64,000 bases of DNA from Desulfolithobacter dissulfuricans (GCF_025998535.1 NZ_AP024233.1:2550001-2614000); one strand, 5' to 3'. Positions 1 to 8,676 are shown, counted from the first letter of the stretch. Numbers and translations: made by a program. Notes: generated by a model not told the origin, from the letters alone.

Positions 1-242
1 CGGTACATGGCCCGGTCATCTCCCATGATACCGCCAGGGTATACCTTGAACCCCACCTCACCGTTACTCTTCTCCTCGACCTCTGCAGCGAAATCGTGAA
101 ACCGCTTGGTCCAGATACTGCCTTCCGGAGCAATGGTCGCCACCTTGAACAGATATTTGGTTCTGGCCTGCGCCTGGCTGCAGATAAGCAGAGCACAGAA
201 CAGAAAGGCCAGCAGTTGGAAATTTCGCTTACAGCAATACAC
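1..242 (-). CDS. TRAP transporter solute-binding protein (DctP/TatP family), N-terminal part
   Basis: This is the N-terminal 80 residues of a periplasmic TRAP-type solute receptor; the rest lies beyond the left window edge. The start is a GTG at 242-240, preceded by a good AGGAGG at about 247-252. A hydrophobic signal peptide (about residues 8-24, ending SQAQA) is followed by the family's opening FKVATIAPEGSIW, then an SNG segment and YPGGIMGD, which together are typical of DctP receptors. The TatT-like gene lies 9 nt upstream, so this is probably the TatP receptor of a TatT-associated TRAP system. That subfamily is thought to bind hydrophobic or organic acid ligands. The membrane subunits are not in the window. 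Confidence 0.85.
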   Translation of the reverse strand, partial: MYCCKRNFQLLAFLFCALLICSQAQARTKYLFKVATIAPEGSIWTKRFHDFAAEVEEKSNGEVGFKVYPGGIMGDDRAMY

Positions 243-251
243 GGTTCCCTC

Positions 252-1109
252 CTAAAAAAACTGGTCTGTCTGGTCGAGCAGCCTGGCTGCATTCCGTTTG
301 GCCACCTGATTGGCAAGGGCAATATCCGGCTGGCTTTCCAGGGGAAAGTCAAGTACCTCCTGCAGCAAATCGACAAAAAGCTCACGGTCAAAGGCCATCC
401 GGGCGTAGGTTTGGGCATAGAGAACAAGGGCCGGAAGAAACTGCCTGTTGCTGATGGCAAGGGCCTGTTCAAAATGGCGGCGGCTTGCCTCGGGTTTTCC
501 CCCGAGAAGCGGCGGTTTGGAACCATAATATGCGCCAAGAAAGAGATGGGCAGCGCCGTAGTAGCAGGTCTCGTCCAGTTCAAGAACCCGCAGCATGATC
601 TGCTCCACCCGGACCAGCTGCGCCAGGGATTCCGGTGACCCTTCCTGATGGCGAATCCATGTCGCCCAGCCGTTACCGGCCCAGAACAGCAGGTCTACGT
701 CACCCCTGTCCAGATCGGTCAGGGTCTGCTGCAGGTCGGATAAGGGCAGAGTGCAGACTCTCTGAAGATCATCACTGTTCCACAGCAGAGACAGGCCGTA
801 CAACCTGGCCTTGATGCTTACCGTGGCTGCCCGGTCCGGTTTGCTGCAGGCATCAAGGGCGGCGGCATAACCGGTAAAGGCCTGGGTGGCTGTTATCAGC
901 AGTTTTTTGTCATTGGGGGCGGATGCGACCATGCTGTCAATCATCAGCAGGAAGGCGGGCGTTCCCTCACAGACAAGGTCAATATCCGTCTGGCGCTGCA
1001 GGTTGGCCACTGTCGGACGCATGAGCGAACCGATCACCATCCTGGCGCAGCCGCTCAGGATGGGAAAAAGAGCGAGAAGAACGATTATCCGTAAATATCG
1101 AATTATCAT
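252..1109 (-). CDS. TRAP transporter T-component (TatT-like) lipoprotein
   Basis: About 285 residues. The N-terminus has a lipoprotein signal with an LSGC lipobox, so the mature protein is probably anchored in a membrane facing the periplasm. The body is Ala/Leu-rich and helical with TPR-like repeats, as in the TatT family (treponemal Tp0956 type); the segment from NLQRQTDIDLVCEG to PAFLLMID is characteristic. TatT trimers are known to dock on the TatP receptor, which fits the receptor gene 9 nt downstream. I chose the ATG at 1109 because it puts the hydrophobic segment at the N-terminus; a TTG 16 codons upstream is possible but would precede the signal with a charged stretch. Confidence 0.8.
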   Translation of the reverse strand: MIIRYLRIIVLLALFPILSGCARMVIGSLMRPTVANLQRQTDIDLVCEGTPAFLLMIDSMVASAPNDKKLLITATQAFTGYAAALDACSKPDRAATVSIKARLYGLSLLWNSDDLQRVCTLPLSDLQQTLTDLDRGDVDLLFWAGNGWATWIRHQEGSPESLAQLVRVEQIMLRVLELDETCYYGAAHLFLGAYYGSKPPLLGGKPEASRRHFEQALAISNRQFLPALVLYAQTYARMAFDRELFVDLLQEVLDFPLESQPDIALANQVAKRNAARLLDQTDQFF

Positions 1110-1383
1110 ATAAAATTTTATCAGCCGCAGAGCATGCTTGTCAAGATAAGTCAGCAAAAGGCCGTGAAAATGGCAACGTTATCATTAAATCATGCCCATG
1201 GAGAAACGGAACTTTCATTTATTCGGCAGTCGCAGAGTAAGGAGTTCGACAGGCAGGGAATTACTCCCTTTGATCTCAAGACCCGCTACCCAAATTCGGG
1301 AAAACCGGGAGACAACAAATCAGGAATATTAACCTTTATTCATGAGTCAGGTTAGTCTCCCCAGAACTACCTCCGATGCAGCA

Positions 1384-1500
1384 TCACATTTTCACGGCCT
1401 TTTTCATTTCCCAAGTGGCTGGTTCGCCAGTTTCCCCCTCCACTGCCAACCATACCAGCGCCATGGCGATGCTCAAGAACAAGGCGGATATCCGGGGCAT
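1384..1500 (-). CDS. possible 38-residue small membrane protein
   Basis: A short open frame, ATG at 1500 to TGA at 1384, begins 36 nt after the stop of the M28 peptidase on the same strand. The N-terminal 20 residues are hydrophobic (ISALFLSIAMALVWLAV) and the tail is polar and charged, the usual look of a small single-span protein. The ribosome site is weak (AGGT about 10 nt upstream). I recognise no family, and the frame may be chance. The rest of 1110-1536 shows no gene or clear signal. Confidence 0.25.
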   Translation of the reverse strand: MPRISALFLSIAMALVWLAVEGETGEPATWEMKKAVKM

Positions 1501-1536
1501 GAAGAAGCTACCTGGTCACACAGTAAAAGTTGGTAT

Positions 1537-2571
1537 TCACTCCTGTCCAGCGAGATCCTCAATGGTGCGGGCAAGACCGGTCACCACCCGGGCCAGCCGT
1601 TCATAGTCGAGTTTTTCTGGAGTGTCCGCAGGGGTATGATAGGGGGCATAGCGATAAAAAGCGGTATCGGTGACCATGATGGCAGGATAGCCTTCCTTCC
1701 AGAAGGACGAATGATCGGACCAACCGACCCCGGTGATAAAACTGATAAAACTCGGCACCGCTATACCCTGGGATGGGAAAGAGGCATGACGACGAAATGA
1801 GCCGATGGCCCGGCGGACAAGGTGGTGTGAGCGGAGATTGCCGACAAAACCTATGAAATTTGCAGTGTCAGGATAAAAGAGGGAAAGAGGAAATGGGTAC
1901 TGCTGGCTGCCGGGCTCGTCACGATAATAGCCCATGGTCTCCAGGGAAAGCATGGCCACGATCTTTTCCTGCCGCTTACGGGTCCTGGCCGCATAGTGGC
2001 GGCTGCCCATATCCTTGCTGAAGAAAAAAGGAGGTTCCTCGTTGGCAAAGGCCACCAGACGGACGGTGCGAAGTGGCCGGACGTCGGCAAGCAGCCGGGC
2101 CAGTTCCAGCAAGGCAGCAACGCCTGAACCGTTGTCATTGGCGCCGGGACAACCGGAGACCGTGTCGTAATGGGCCCCGATCACCACTATTTCCTCCGGC
2201 TGGAGGCTGCCGGCGATCTCGACCTCCAGGTTGACCGCAGTGACATTGTACGCGGTAAATTCCTGCTGCCGGACCGTATATCCCAGGTCGGCCAGCACCT
2301 CCTCCAGGTAACCGGCCGTGGCGGCCATGGAGGAGGCCCGCCAGATATTGCGGGGACCGATATCCCGGGCCAGGGTGGAGACATGGCGTCTGAGCAGTTC
2401 GGATGTTTGCCGCTCCTGCGGGGTCAGCGGCGGCAACGGGCCGCTGAAGGAGGAACCGGGCATGTGGCTGAAGAAAAAAATACCGCTGCCAGGCACCAGG
2501 GCAAGAATGACCAACCGGGCCAGGGCCGCCAGCCATTGTCGGGCACCATGCGGATACAGTGAGAATTTCAT
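1537..2571 (-). CDS. M28 family zinc aminopeptidase-like protein, membrane-anchored
   Basis: 344 residues. An N-terminal hydrophobic segment (about residues 15-35) suggests a membrane anchor or uncleaved signal, with the catalytic domain outside the cytoplasm. The M28 metal ligands are visible in order: GAHYDT (His, Asp), NDNGSG (bridging Asp), ANEEPPF (catalytic Glu and metal Glu), LSLETMGYY in place of the usual Asp-containing strand, and GWSDHSSFW (His). The likely role is removal of N-terminal residues or hydrolysis of a related peptide-like bond. The start ATG overlaps the stop of the hydrolase gene by 4 nt (ATGA), so the two are translationally coupled. The substrate cannot be read from sequence. 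Confidence 0.85.
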   Translation of the reverse strand: MKFSLYPHGARQWLAALARLVILALVPGSGIFFFSHMPGSSFSGPLPPLTPQERQTSELLRRHVSTLARDIGPRNIWRASSMAATAGYLEEVLADLGYTVRQQEFTAYNVTAVNLEVEIAGSLQPEEIVVIGAHYDTVSGCPGANDNGSGVAALLELARLLADVRPLRTVRLVAFANEEPPFFFSKDMGSRHYAARTRKRQEKIVAMLSLETMGYYRDEPGSQQYPFPLSLFYPDTANFIGFVGNLRSHHLVRRAIGSFRRHASFPSQGIAVPSFISFITGVGWSDHSSFWKEGYPAIMVTDTAFYRYAPYHTPADTPEKLDYERLARVVTGLARTIEDLAGQE

Positions 2572-3410
2572 TTGACCCACGCTGACAAAAATCCATCCAG
2601 CTCCTGCGTATAGGTCCGGCCGGCCAGGAGAAAACCATCGTTATGGCCGCCGCGGAGTTCCAAAAACTGCTTCGGTTCATTGGCTGCTGCGTACAGTGCC
2701 TGGCCATGACTGAAAGGGATAATCTCGTCGTCCCGGCTGTGCACCACCAGTACCGGGCACGACACCCTCTGCAACTGCTGCTGAACATTGTAGTCAAGCC
2801 GACTCAACCATCTGGCTGGCAGGAAAGGATACAGTTCTGCCGCTATGTCGGGCACGGAGGTAAAACATGATTCAACGATCAGTGCTCCGGGGGTGTGCAC
2901 AGTGGCCTGATGGGCCGCCACAGCAGCGCCGAGCGAACGGCCGAACAGAATGATGCGCGACGGTGCTATGGAGCGCTCCCGGGTCAGATAGAGCCAGGCA
3001 GCCTCCGCATCCAGGTAGGTGCCTGCCTCGGAAGGCCGGCCCTGGCTGCGGCCGTAGCCCCGGTAGTCAAAGATCAGGGTGCTGAACCCCAGCCTGTGGA
3101 ACAGCAGCAGTGAATCAAGGCGGTGGGAGATGTTGCCGGCATTGCCGTGGCAGAACAGGATAACACCCCGTTTTTCAGGCGCGGGAATGAACCAGCCGTC
3201 CAGGTGGATGTTGTCGCTGGTCACCAGGTCGACCGGCTCATAGGCCAGTCCCACCGCAGACGGTGATCTCTCCACGGCGCGGGAGGGGAGGTTTGGCAGA
3301 AACAGCAGCCGGCTCTGGTAGAAATACAAAAAAACCAGGAAAAGACCGTAGCCGAGCACGGCCATCAGCAGGATGTCGGCCAAACCGTTCATTGCCATGC
3401 GTCCACGCAT
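2568..3410 (-). CDS. membrane-anchored alpha/beta hydrolase (BEM46/ABHD13-like)
   Basis: 280 residues. A transmembrane helix near residues 10-30 is followed by an alpha/beta hydrolase fold. The oxyanion segment FCHGNAGN, the nucleophile elbow GRSLG, the acid in HSRDDEIIPF and the catalytic His in RGGHNDG are all present and in order. This pattern matches the BEM46/ABHD12/ABHD13 group of serine hydrolases, often lipases or thioesterases of unknown substrate. The gene leads a two-gene unit with the M28 peptidase (4-nt overlap). An alternative ATG lies at codon 5. Confidence 0.85.
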   Translation of the reverse strand: MRGRMAMNGLADILLMAVLGYGLFLVFLYFYQSRLLFLPNLPSRAVERSPSAVGLAYEPVDLVTSDNIHLDGWFIPAPEKRGVILFCHGNAGNISHRLDSLLLFHRLGFSTLIFDYRGYGRSQGRPSEAGTYLDAEAAWLYLTRERSIAPSRIILFGRSLGAAVAAHQATVHTPGALIVESCFTSVPDIAAELYPFLPARWLSRLDYNVQQQLQRVSCPVLVVHSRDDEIIPFSHGQALYAAANEPKQFLELRGGHNDGFLLAGRTYTQELDGFLSAWVK

Positions 3411-3721
3411 TTACCCTGTCCGGACCATAATGATTCCCTGACTGCAGAACGAAATTATTTTTTTGGTCTATCACCTTGATACTGCCCGGAGAACAGTTCA
3501 GAACTGTCCACCCGCTCCTGGGAGACAGAAGACCACCTTGAGAATTTTATCTTTCAAAGTACCCGTCAAAACATGAACATCGCTGCCATACTGGTAGTTT
3601 CACCTGCTGCGTATCCATATGTCAAGGTATTAACGATGTTTTCCCTGTCCCTATCGTCCGAAGGCAACTATACTATAGGTATAACCTTACCGGTTCGGTT
3701 GCCAATTAAGGAGGTGGACGC
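3411..3721. other. intergenic region between divergent units
   Basis: About 310 bases with no credible coding frame. It separates the minus-strand hydrolase unit from the plus-strand CBS gene and should hold both promoters. A TATACT at 3669-3674 resembles a plus-strand -10 box, but no good -35 lies at the right distance. A clear AAGGAGG sits just before the CBS start. Confidence 0.4.
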
Positions 3722-4171
3722 ATGACTGTCAGGGAATTCTGTACAAGAGATGTCGTTATCACGAACAAGGGAAGCAGTATCACCGAGGTGGCGCAGCTGA
3801 TGCGCAAATACCATGTGGGCGATGTGGTGGTGGTTGAGCGAAGGGATGAACAGAACATTCCGGTGGGCATCATCACGGATCGTGATATCGTTGTGCAACT
3901 CATTGCCCGGGGGATGGCTCCTGATGCGGTTACCGCCGGCGAGGTAATGAGCTCTGAGTTGATTGTTGCCAGGGAAAACGAGGGCATCTGGTACACGATG
4001 CAGCAAATGCGCGGCAAGGGGGTTCGCCGGATTCCCGTGGTGAATGACGATGGAGGTCTTGAAGGAATCCTGGCGGTTGACGACCTGGTTGAACTGCTTG
4101 GTCAGGAACTCACCCTGCTTGCCAGAGTAGCGGCTCAGGGCCGGGCCATGGAGAGACTGCAGCAGGAATAA
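3722..4171 (+). CDS. tandem CBS-domain protein
   Basis: 149 residues forming two CBS repeats (about residues 1-60 and 72-132). Signature elements are visible in each: an MRKYHVGDVVVV strand followed by GIITDRDI in the first, and GVRRIPVVNDDGGLEGILAVDDL in the second. Tandem CBS (Bateman) modules bind adenine nucleotides and act as energy sensors. This is a stand-alone copy with no fused enzyme, so its partner is unknown. The start has a strong AAGGAGG site. The neighbour 93 nt downstream on the same strand is a DksA/TraR-type protein, so a stress or regulatory role is a guess only. Confidence 0.9.
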   Translation: MTVREFCTRDVVITNKGSSITEVAQLMRKYHVGDVVVVERRDEQNIPVGIITDRDIVVQLIARGMAPDAVTAGEVMSSELIVARENEGIWYTMQQMRGKGVRRIPVVNDDGGLEGILAVDDLVELLGQELTLLARVAAQGRAMERLQQE

Positions 4172-4264
4172 TTTTTCACGAGGACTGGGCAGACAAGCGA
4201 AATTTGTAGTCGAACTGGGGCGCCCTTATGCTGTCAACAAATAAACAATCAGCGAGGAGGGGGT

Positions 4265-4612
4265 ATGACTGAAGTCGATTTGCAACGATTAAAAGAAAAG
4301 CTTTTAAGGCAAAGACAGGAAATCTTCACAAGCCTGCGGGACCTGGAAGCCGAATGGGAGGTTCTGGGCGAGCGTGATATTGAACCAGAGGATGCGGCAC
4401 AGAAAGCTGCCTTGACTTCTCTATTTGACCAGATGGATACGCGTGAAAAAGACAGGATCGAGGAAATCGATCTCGCCTTAACAAAAATGGAATCAGCATC
4501 TTACGGGACATGTGAAGAATGCCATAAACCGATCTCCCTGCAGCGGCTGGAATCACTGCCGGCAACCCGCTTTTGTATAAAGTGCGCAGGTAAACAGGAA
4601 GAAATACATTAA
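4265..4612 (+). CDS. DksA/TraR-family C4 zinc-finger protein
   Basis: 115 residues: an N-terminal coiled-coil of two helices (about residues 3-75) and a C-terminal zinc finger with CEEC and CIKC pairs near residues 85 and 106. This is the fold of DksA-type proteins that insert a coiled coil into the RNA polymerase secondary channel. The coiled-coil tip carries acidic residues (ERDIEPEDAA), but I cannot place the exact DksA tip motif DxxDxA with certainty, so it may be a DksA paralogue rather than DksA itself. Its ribosome site is a strong GAGGAGGGGG. It lies 93 nt after the CBS gene. Confidence 0.88.
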   Translation: MTEVDLQRLKEKLLRQRQEIFTSLRDLEAEWEVLGERDIEPEDAAQKAALTSLFDQMDTREKDRIEEIDLALTKMESASYGTCEECHKPISLQRLESLPATRFCIKCAGKQEEIH

Positions 4613-4633
4613 AAAACTCTGTAAATCAGTCCG

Positions 4634-5221
4634 TTACTGGCCGGAATTAAAAAGCAGAATAATCATCAGCGTCAGCAGGGCAACTGCCAGTGAACGCAGG
4701 CCGGACCAGAGCCAGAACGTCCGGCTCACCTGGCCGAGAAAAACCCCAAGCAGAAAGATAACTGCCAGCGCGATAATAATGGCAGTGACAAGAGGGGGAA
4801 AGTATATGGGAAAGCCCTGCTGTGCAAACCACAGGGGAGAGATGATCACCAGGGAAATCAGCAGCGGCGACAGACCGTTAACCAGGGCCACCATCACCGG
4901 AACATAGCGGGTGGCCCGGCCGTAATCGCTATCCTCCAGGTCCGTTAATACAGCTTGCTCCAGCTCCTTCAGCTCTTTTTTCCGTTCCGCCGATTCGCTG
5001 AGATAGGCACTGGAAACGCCGCTCACGAACAGGGCAATGGCAGCCCCCAGACAACCGCTTATGGCTACAGAGACAGGCACCGTACCACTGCTGTAAAATC
5101 CGGTCAGCAGCCCCAGCATGGTCAGTGCGCCATCAAATCCATTGGTGATGAAATAGCGCCTGGCAATGCCCCGGGCGCGATAGAGATGGAGCAGCAGGTG
5201 ACGGAAGCCTGTCCTGTTCAT
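4634..5221 (-). CDS. VIT1/CCC1-family membrane transporter
   Basis: 195 residues with about five hydrophobic helices. The first, ITNGFDGALTMLGLLTGFY, matches the N-terminal signature of the VIT1/CCC1 family of Fe/Mn transporters. A charged cytoplasmic segment rich in Glu and Lys (about residues 75-95, SESAERKKELKELEQA) sits where the family's metal-binding loop lies, but is shorter than in plant and yeast proteins. The likely role is efflux or sequestration of divalent iron or manganese. The DUF211 gene ends 14 nt upstream on the same strand, so the two are probably cotranscribed. Confidence 0.78.
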   Translation of the reverse strand: MNRTGFRHLLLHLYRARGIARRYFITNGFDGALTMLGLLTGFYSSGTVPVSVAISGCLGAAIALFVSGVSSAYLSESAERKKELKELEQAVLTDLEDSDYGRATRYVPVMVALVNGLSPLLISLVIISPLWFAQQGFPIYFPPLVTAIIIALAVIFLLGVFLGQVSRTFWLWSGLRSLAVALLTLMIILLFNSGQ

Positions 5222-5235
5222 GCCAGCCCTGACTC

Positions 5236-5508
5236 CTACTCGGGAGCAGGACCGGTGGCGCAGACCTCCACTTCATCGATACTGTGGACCGAAGCGCCCA
5301 TCTGTTTGATGGCTGCCAGAATGGCCTCGAACTCTATGTTCTGTCCCGTGATGACCAGCACCGTGCTCTCGGTCTTTTCATCCATCTCCGTGACCGTGAG
5401 CCGAACCCGGTAATCCGCTCCCTGTTCCGCCAGGGTGACCGCGAAATCCAGGGCATTGGGTTGGTGGGGCTTTAACACATCGAGAACCAGCCTGCGTATG
5501 ACCGCCAT
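5236..5508 (-). CDS. DUF211 family protein
   Basis: 90 residues matching the DUF211 family, best known from archaea: opening RRLVLDVLKPHQPN, a central VTEMDEKTEST strand and the closing GASVHSIDEVEV. The family forms ferredoxin-like alpha/beta oligomers of unknown function. It directly precedes a VIT1/CCC1-type transporter with a 14-nt gap, so a regulatory or accessory role in metal transport is a reasonable inference but is not shown by the sequence. Confidence 0.82.
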   Translation of the reverse strand: MAVIRRLVLDVLKPHQPNALDFAVTLAEQGADYRVRLTVTEMDEKTESTVLVITGQNIEFEAILAAIKQMGASVHSIDEVEVCATGPAPE

Positions 5509-5721
5509 GCGCTCTCCTGAAGTTGAAAAATGTCACAACGCGCCCGCACCACCAGAACAGCCCCTGCACCCATCCCCGACAACCTCGTCCTGTTATTAGA
5601 TGATCTCCCGGGGCGACACCATCGGTGGTCGGTGCGGAGAACCCGAACTGCGGTTCACAGGGGACTGAGAACAAATGTGGACGACTACTTTTTGGGGAGC
5701 GCCTCGTAACTCGTTGATAAA

Positions 5722-5797
5722 TGGTGCCCCGGCAGGATTCGAACCTGCGGCACCAGGATTAGGAATCCTGTGCTCTATCCTACTGAGCTACGGGGCG
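5722..5797 (-). tRNA. tRNA-Arg (anticodon CCT)
   Basis: A full cloverleaf can be drawn on the minus strand: D arm GCTC/GAGC, anticodon arm CAGGA/TCCTG with loop TTCCTAA giving anticodon CCT, a 5-nt variable loop, and T arm GCAGG/CCTGC around TTCGAAT. The 3' CCA is encoded. The acceptor stem is odd: only six pairs (GCCCCG/CGGGGC) form before A73-CCA, and the expected seventh pair would be C1 opposite the discriminator A. Confidence 0.92.
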
Positions 5798-5875
5798 CAA
5801 GAGATGTGAAAGAAAATGAAAAAGATCTGTTTTCCGGGCAGAGATATTACCCAAATCGCAGTGGAAAGCAAGTGG

Positions 5876-7165
5876 TTATTTTTTCCCTGCCCCATCACCC
5901 AGAGTCTCTCCGTCGGCCAGCCGCGAGATCCCCTGCCACTGCTGCTCACCGGAGTCGGGACTGATGATGCAGTTGCGCCCCACCCGGACGTTTTCCGGGA
6001 CCAGGGCCTTCTTGCCCACGAGGGTGATCCCGGTATAGAGATGGGTGGGGTAGTCAACATTGGGACATCCCTTGTTGTCCCCATCGCCCACCCGGGCCCC
6101 GGCCCCGATACGAACCCTTTTGTCGCAGATGCACAGGTCCACCACCGCGTTTCGTTCGATGACCGAATCCTGGAAGATTACCGAGTCGCGGATCACCGCC
6201 CCCTTTTCCACCCGGACACCGGGCGAGAGTATGGAGTTAATCACCGTGCCCTCGATAACACTGCCGGCGCAGACCATGGAGGACTCCACCCGGCAGCCGC
6301 TCAGGAAACGGGCCGGAGCCCGGTCCATGGGCAGCCCGTCGGCCTCGACGTTGGAGCGGATCCCCCACGCCTCGGGTGTTATGTCGGAATCGGGCCGGAT
6401 CACGTCCATGTTGGCCTCCCAGTAGGCCTGGATGGTTCCCACATCGCGCCAGTAGCCATAAAAGGGATAGGCAAACACCCGGTCTTGCTCGATGGCCCTG
6501 GGGATGATGTGCATGCCGAAATCTATCTCCTTCCGGTCGCGCTCCAGCGTCCGGAGCAGATACTCGGTATCAAAGACATAGATACCCATGGAGGCAAGGT
6601 TGGTCCTGGGCTCCCTGGGTTTTTCCTCCCAGTCGATGATCCGGTTCTCCCGGTCGACGATACCGGCTCCGAACTGATGGATCTCGCTCTTGGGCACCAC
6701 CATCATGCCGATGGTCACATCGGCCTTCTTGACCTGGTGATAGACCTGCATGGCGGCGAAATCCATCTGGTATATATGATCTCCGGACAGGATCAGGACC
6801 TGTTCCGAGGGATTGGCGCGTATGAAATCGATATTCTGGCGGATGGCATCGGCCGTGCCCTTGTACCAGTCGGAATCGCGCTCGCCGGTGCGCGGCGGGA
6901 GGATTTTGACCCCGCGGGTCCGGCCGATGAAATCCCAGGCCTCACCGGTGCCGATATGCCGCATCAGGGAAAGGGGCTTGTACTGGGTCAGCACCCCCAC
7001 CCGGGTCAGGCCGGAATTCATCACATTGGAAAGGCTGAAATCAATGATCCGGTACAGGCCGCCAAAGGGCACCGCCGGCTTGGCCCGGTGACCGACCAGG
7101 ATATTGAGCCGACTGCCGATTCCACCGGCAAGCAGGAGTACCAGGGCGTCGGGAACATCTCTCAC
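5876..7165 (-). CDS. glgC: glucose-1-phosphate adenylyltransferase
   Basis: 429 residues. It makes ADP-glucose for glycogen synthesis from glucose 1-phosphate and ATP. The nucleotide-binding GGIGSRL loop, RAKPAVPFGG, the metal-binding Asp in LSGDHIYQMD and the EEKP sugar-binding segment are intact. The C-terminal third is a left-handed beta helix with hexapeptide-like repeats. The start is a GTG overlapping the stop of the upstream paralogue (GTGA), so the two are translated as a pair and may form a mixed oligomer. Confidence 0.9.
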   Translation of the reverse strand: MRDVPDALVLLLAGGIGSRLNILVGHRAKPAVPFGGLYRIIDFSLSNVMNSGLTRVGVLTQYKPLSLMRHIGTGEAWDFIGRTRGVKILPPRTGERDSDWYKGTADAIRQNIDFIRANPSEQVLILSGDHIYQMDFAAMQVYHQVKKADVTIGMMVVPKSEIHQFGAGIVDRENRIIDWEEKPREPRTNLASMGIYVFDTEYLLRTLERDRKEIDFGMHIIPRAIEQDRVFAYPFYGYWRDVGTIQAYWEANMDVIRPDSDITPEAWGIRSNVEADGLPMDRAPARFLSGCRVESSMVCAGSVIEGTVINSILSPGVRVEKGAVIRDSVIFQDSVIERNAVVDLCICDKRVRIGAGARVGDGDNKGCPNVDYPTHLYTGITLVGKKALVPENVRVGRNCIISPDSGEQQWQGISRLADGETLGDGAGKK

Positions 7166-8421
7166 TGCAGCACCTCCTTATCCTCCACCCGCCGGTTTGA
7201 TGGCCATTTTTCCGGGTCCAGCCGGGGATAAACCGTGCAGCCCCGGCCAATGACTGTGGTATCGGGCACCTGATTGTTCCAGCCAATCACGGTGATCGCC
7301 CCGTTACCGGCATGTTCATCCAGGCTGCCCACCCGGACGTCGCGGCCAAACACGGTGTTCACATCGCTGACCACCCGGCCGAGCCTGGCGCCCGAGCGTA
7401 CCGTGTTGTTGAAAAAGAGTACACTGTCACGCACCTCGGCCCCCTCCTCCACCCGGACCCCTGGAAAGAGGATGGAGTTGACCACCCGTCCCTCGATGAT
7501 GCAGCCGTTATAAACCATGGAGTTGTCCAGTACTCCCCGGGCCCCCACCTTGAGCGGCTGGCAATCGCGGATACCGCGGTGTTCAAGATTGGTCCGCAAT
7601 CCCCATTTCTCCATGTCGATCTTCGGCTCCGGCCCCAGCAGGTCCATGGAGGTCTGCCAGTACTCATCAATGGTCCGGGTATAGCCCCAGTAGCCGCGGA
7701 ACTTGTAGCCGTACACCTTGTACTTTTCCCGCATCATCATGGGGATGATATCGCGGCCGAACTCATAGGAGGTTCCTTTCTGGTTTTCCTCAAGCACCTC
7801 GTACATCACTTCTGGCCGGAAACAGAGTACGGTGAGAGAGGCCCAGCCGCTTCTTGGTCTGGCCGGTTTTTCCTCGTAGGAGAGCAGCCGGCCGCCCTCT
7901 TCGTCCCGGCCTTCGATCTCCGCCACCCCGAACCGGTGGGCCGACTCGACGGGGACCTCGATGAAGGCCGCAGTCAGATCGGCGCCCTTGCTGTAATGGT
8001 AACGGATCATGTTTCGGTAATCCATCTGATAGATGTGATCACCGGAGAGAACGAGAATCTCAGCGGGATTATGATAGCGGACAAAGTCCAGGTTCTGGTA
8101 GACCGCATCGGCGGAGCCCCGGTACCAGTGCGGGTTTTCATAATCCTTGAACGGAGGCAGGATGTTAATCCCACGATATCGGCCGATCATGTCCCAGGCC
8201 GCGCCGGTACCGATATGATTGATCAGGGAATAGGATCGATACTGGCTGAGGATGGCCACCATCTCGATCCCGGAGCACATCAGGTTGGAAAGCGGGAAAT
8301 CGATCACCCGGGCAAAACCGCCAAAGGGAACCGCTGACTTGGGTCGATAATGGGTAAGCACACCCAGTTCATCAACCCGACCGCCCGCAAGAATCATTGC
8401 CAGAGTGGAGGGTTTATACAT
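7162..8421 (-). CDS. GlgC-type nucleotidyltransferase paralogue with altered nucleotide loop
   Basis: 419 residues, homologous along its length to the downstream GlgC. It keeps RPKSAVPFGG, LSGDHIYQMDY, SYEEKP and a C-terminal beta helix. The normal GGxGxRL nucleotide loop is replaced by GGRVDEL, losing the second Gly and the conserved Arg. Such pairs recall GlgC/GlgD of Bacillus-type bacteria, where GlgD modulates the catalytic partner. Whether this copy is catalytic, regulatory, or uses another nucleotide cannot be decided from sequence. It is first in the two-gene unit, overlapping glgC by 4 nt. Confidence 0.85.
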   Translation of the reverse strand: MYKPSTLAMILAGGRVDELGVLTHYRPKSAVPFGGFARVIDFPLSNLMCSGIEMVAILSQYRSYSLINHIGTGAAWDMIGRYRGINILPPFKDYENPHWYRGSADAVYQNLDFVRYHNPAEILVLSGDHIYQMDYRNMIRYHYSKGADLTAAFIEVPVESAHRFGVAEIEGRDEEGGRLLSYEEKPARPRSGWASLTVLCFRPEVMYEVLEENQKGTSYEFGRDIIPMMMREKYKVYGYKFRGYWGYTRTIDEYWQTSMDLLGPEPKIDMEKWGLRTNLEHRGIRDCQPLKVGARGVLDNSMVYNGCIIEGRVVNSILFPGVRVEEGAEVRDSVLFFNNTVRSGARLGRVVSDVNTVFGRDVRVGSLDEHAGNGAITVIGWNNQVPDTTVIGRGCTVYPRLDPEKWPSNRRVEDKEVLQ

Positions 8422-8676
8422 GCGCGCACCTTTCTGTGCTGAAGAAACAGGATTGGTACCTGTTATTCTATTGTATAACCACCTGACGCTGCAACATATT
8501 TAACCGAAAAACTCCGGCGCCAACACGAAGATAAAGCCCCTGTTGTCCCTGGGCGCTCATCACTACACCAGTGTATCTCTGGAAAAAAAGAGGCGGGCAG
8601 ATTCTGATGGAAGGTCCGCTACCCGGCCCCGGGCTGGGCCGGCAGGCTGCGGCAGCCAAAAAAGGCCGCCGGGTGA

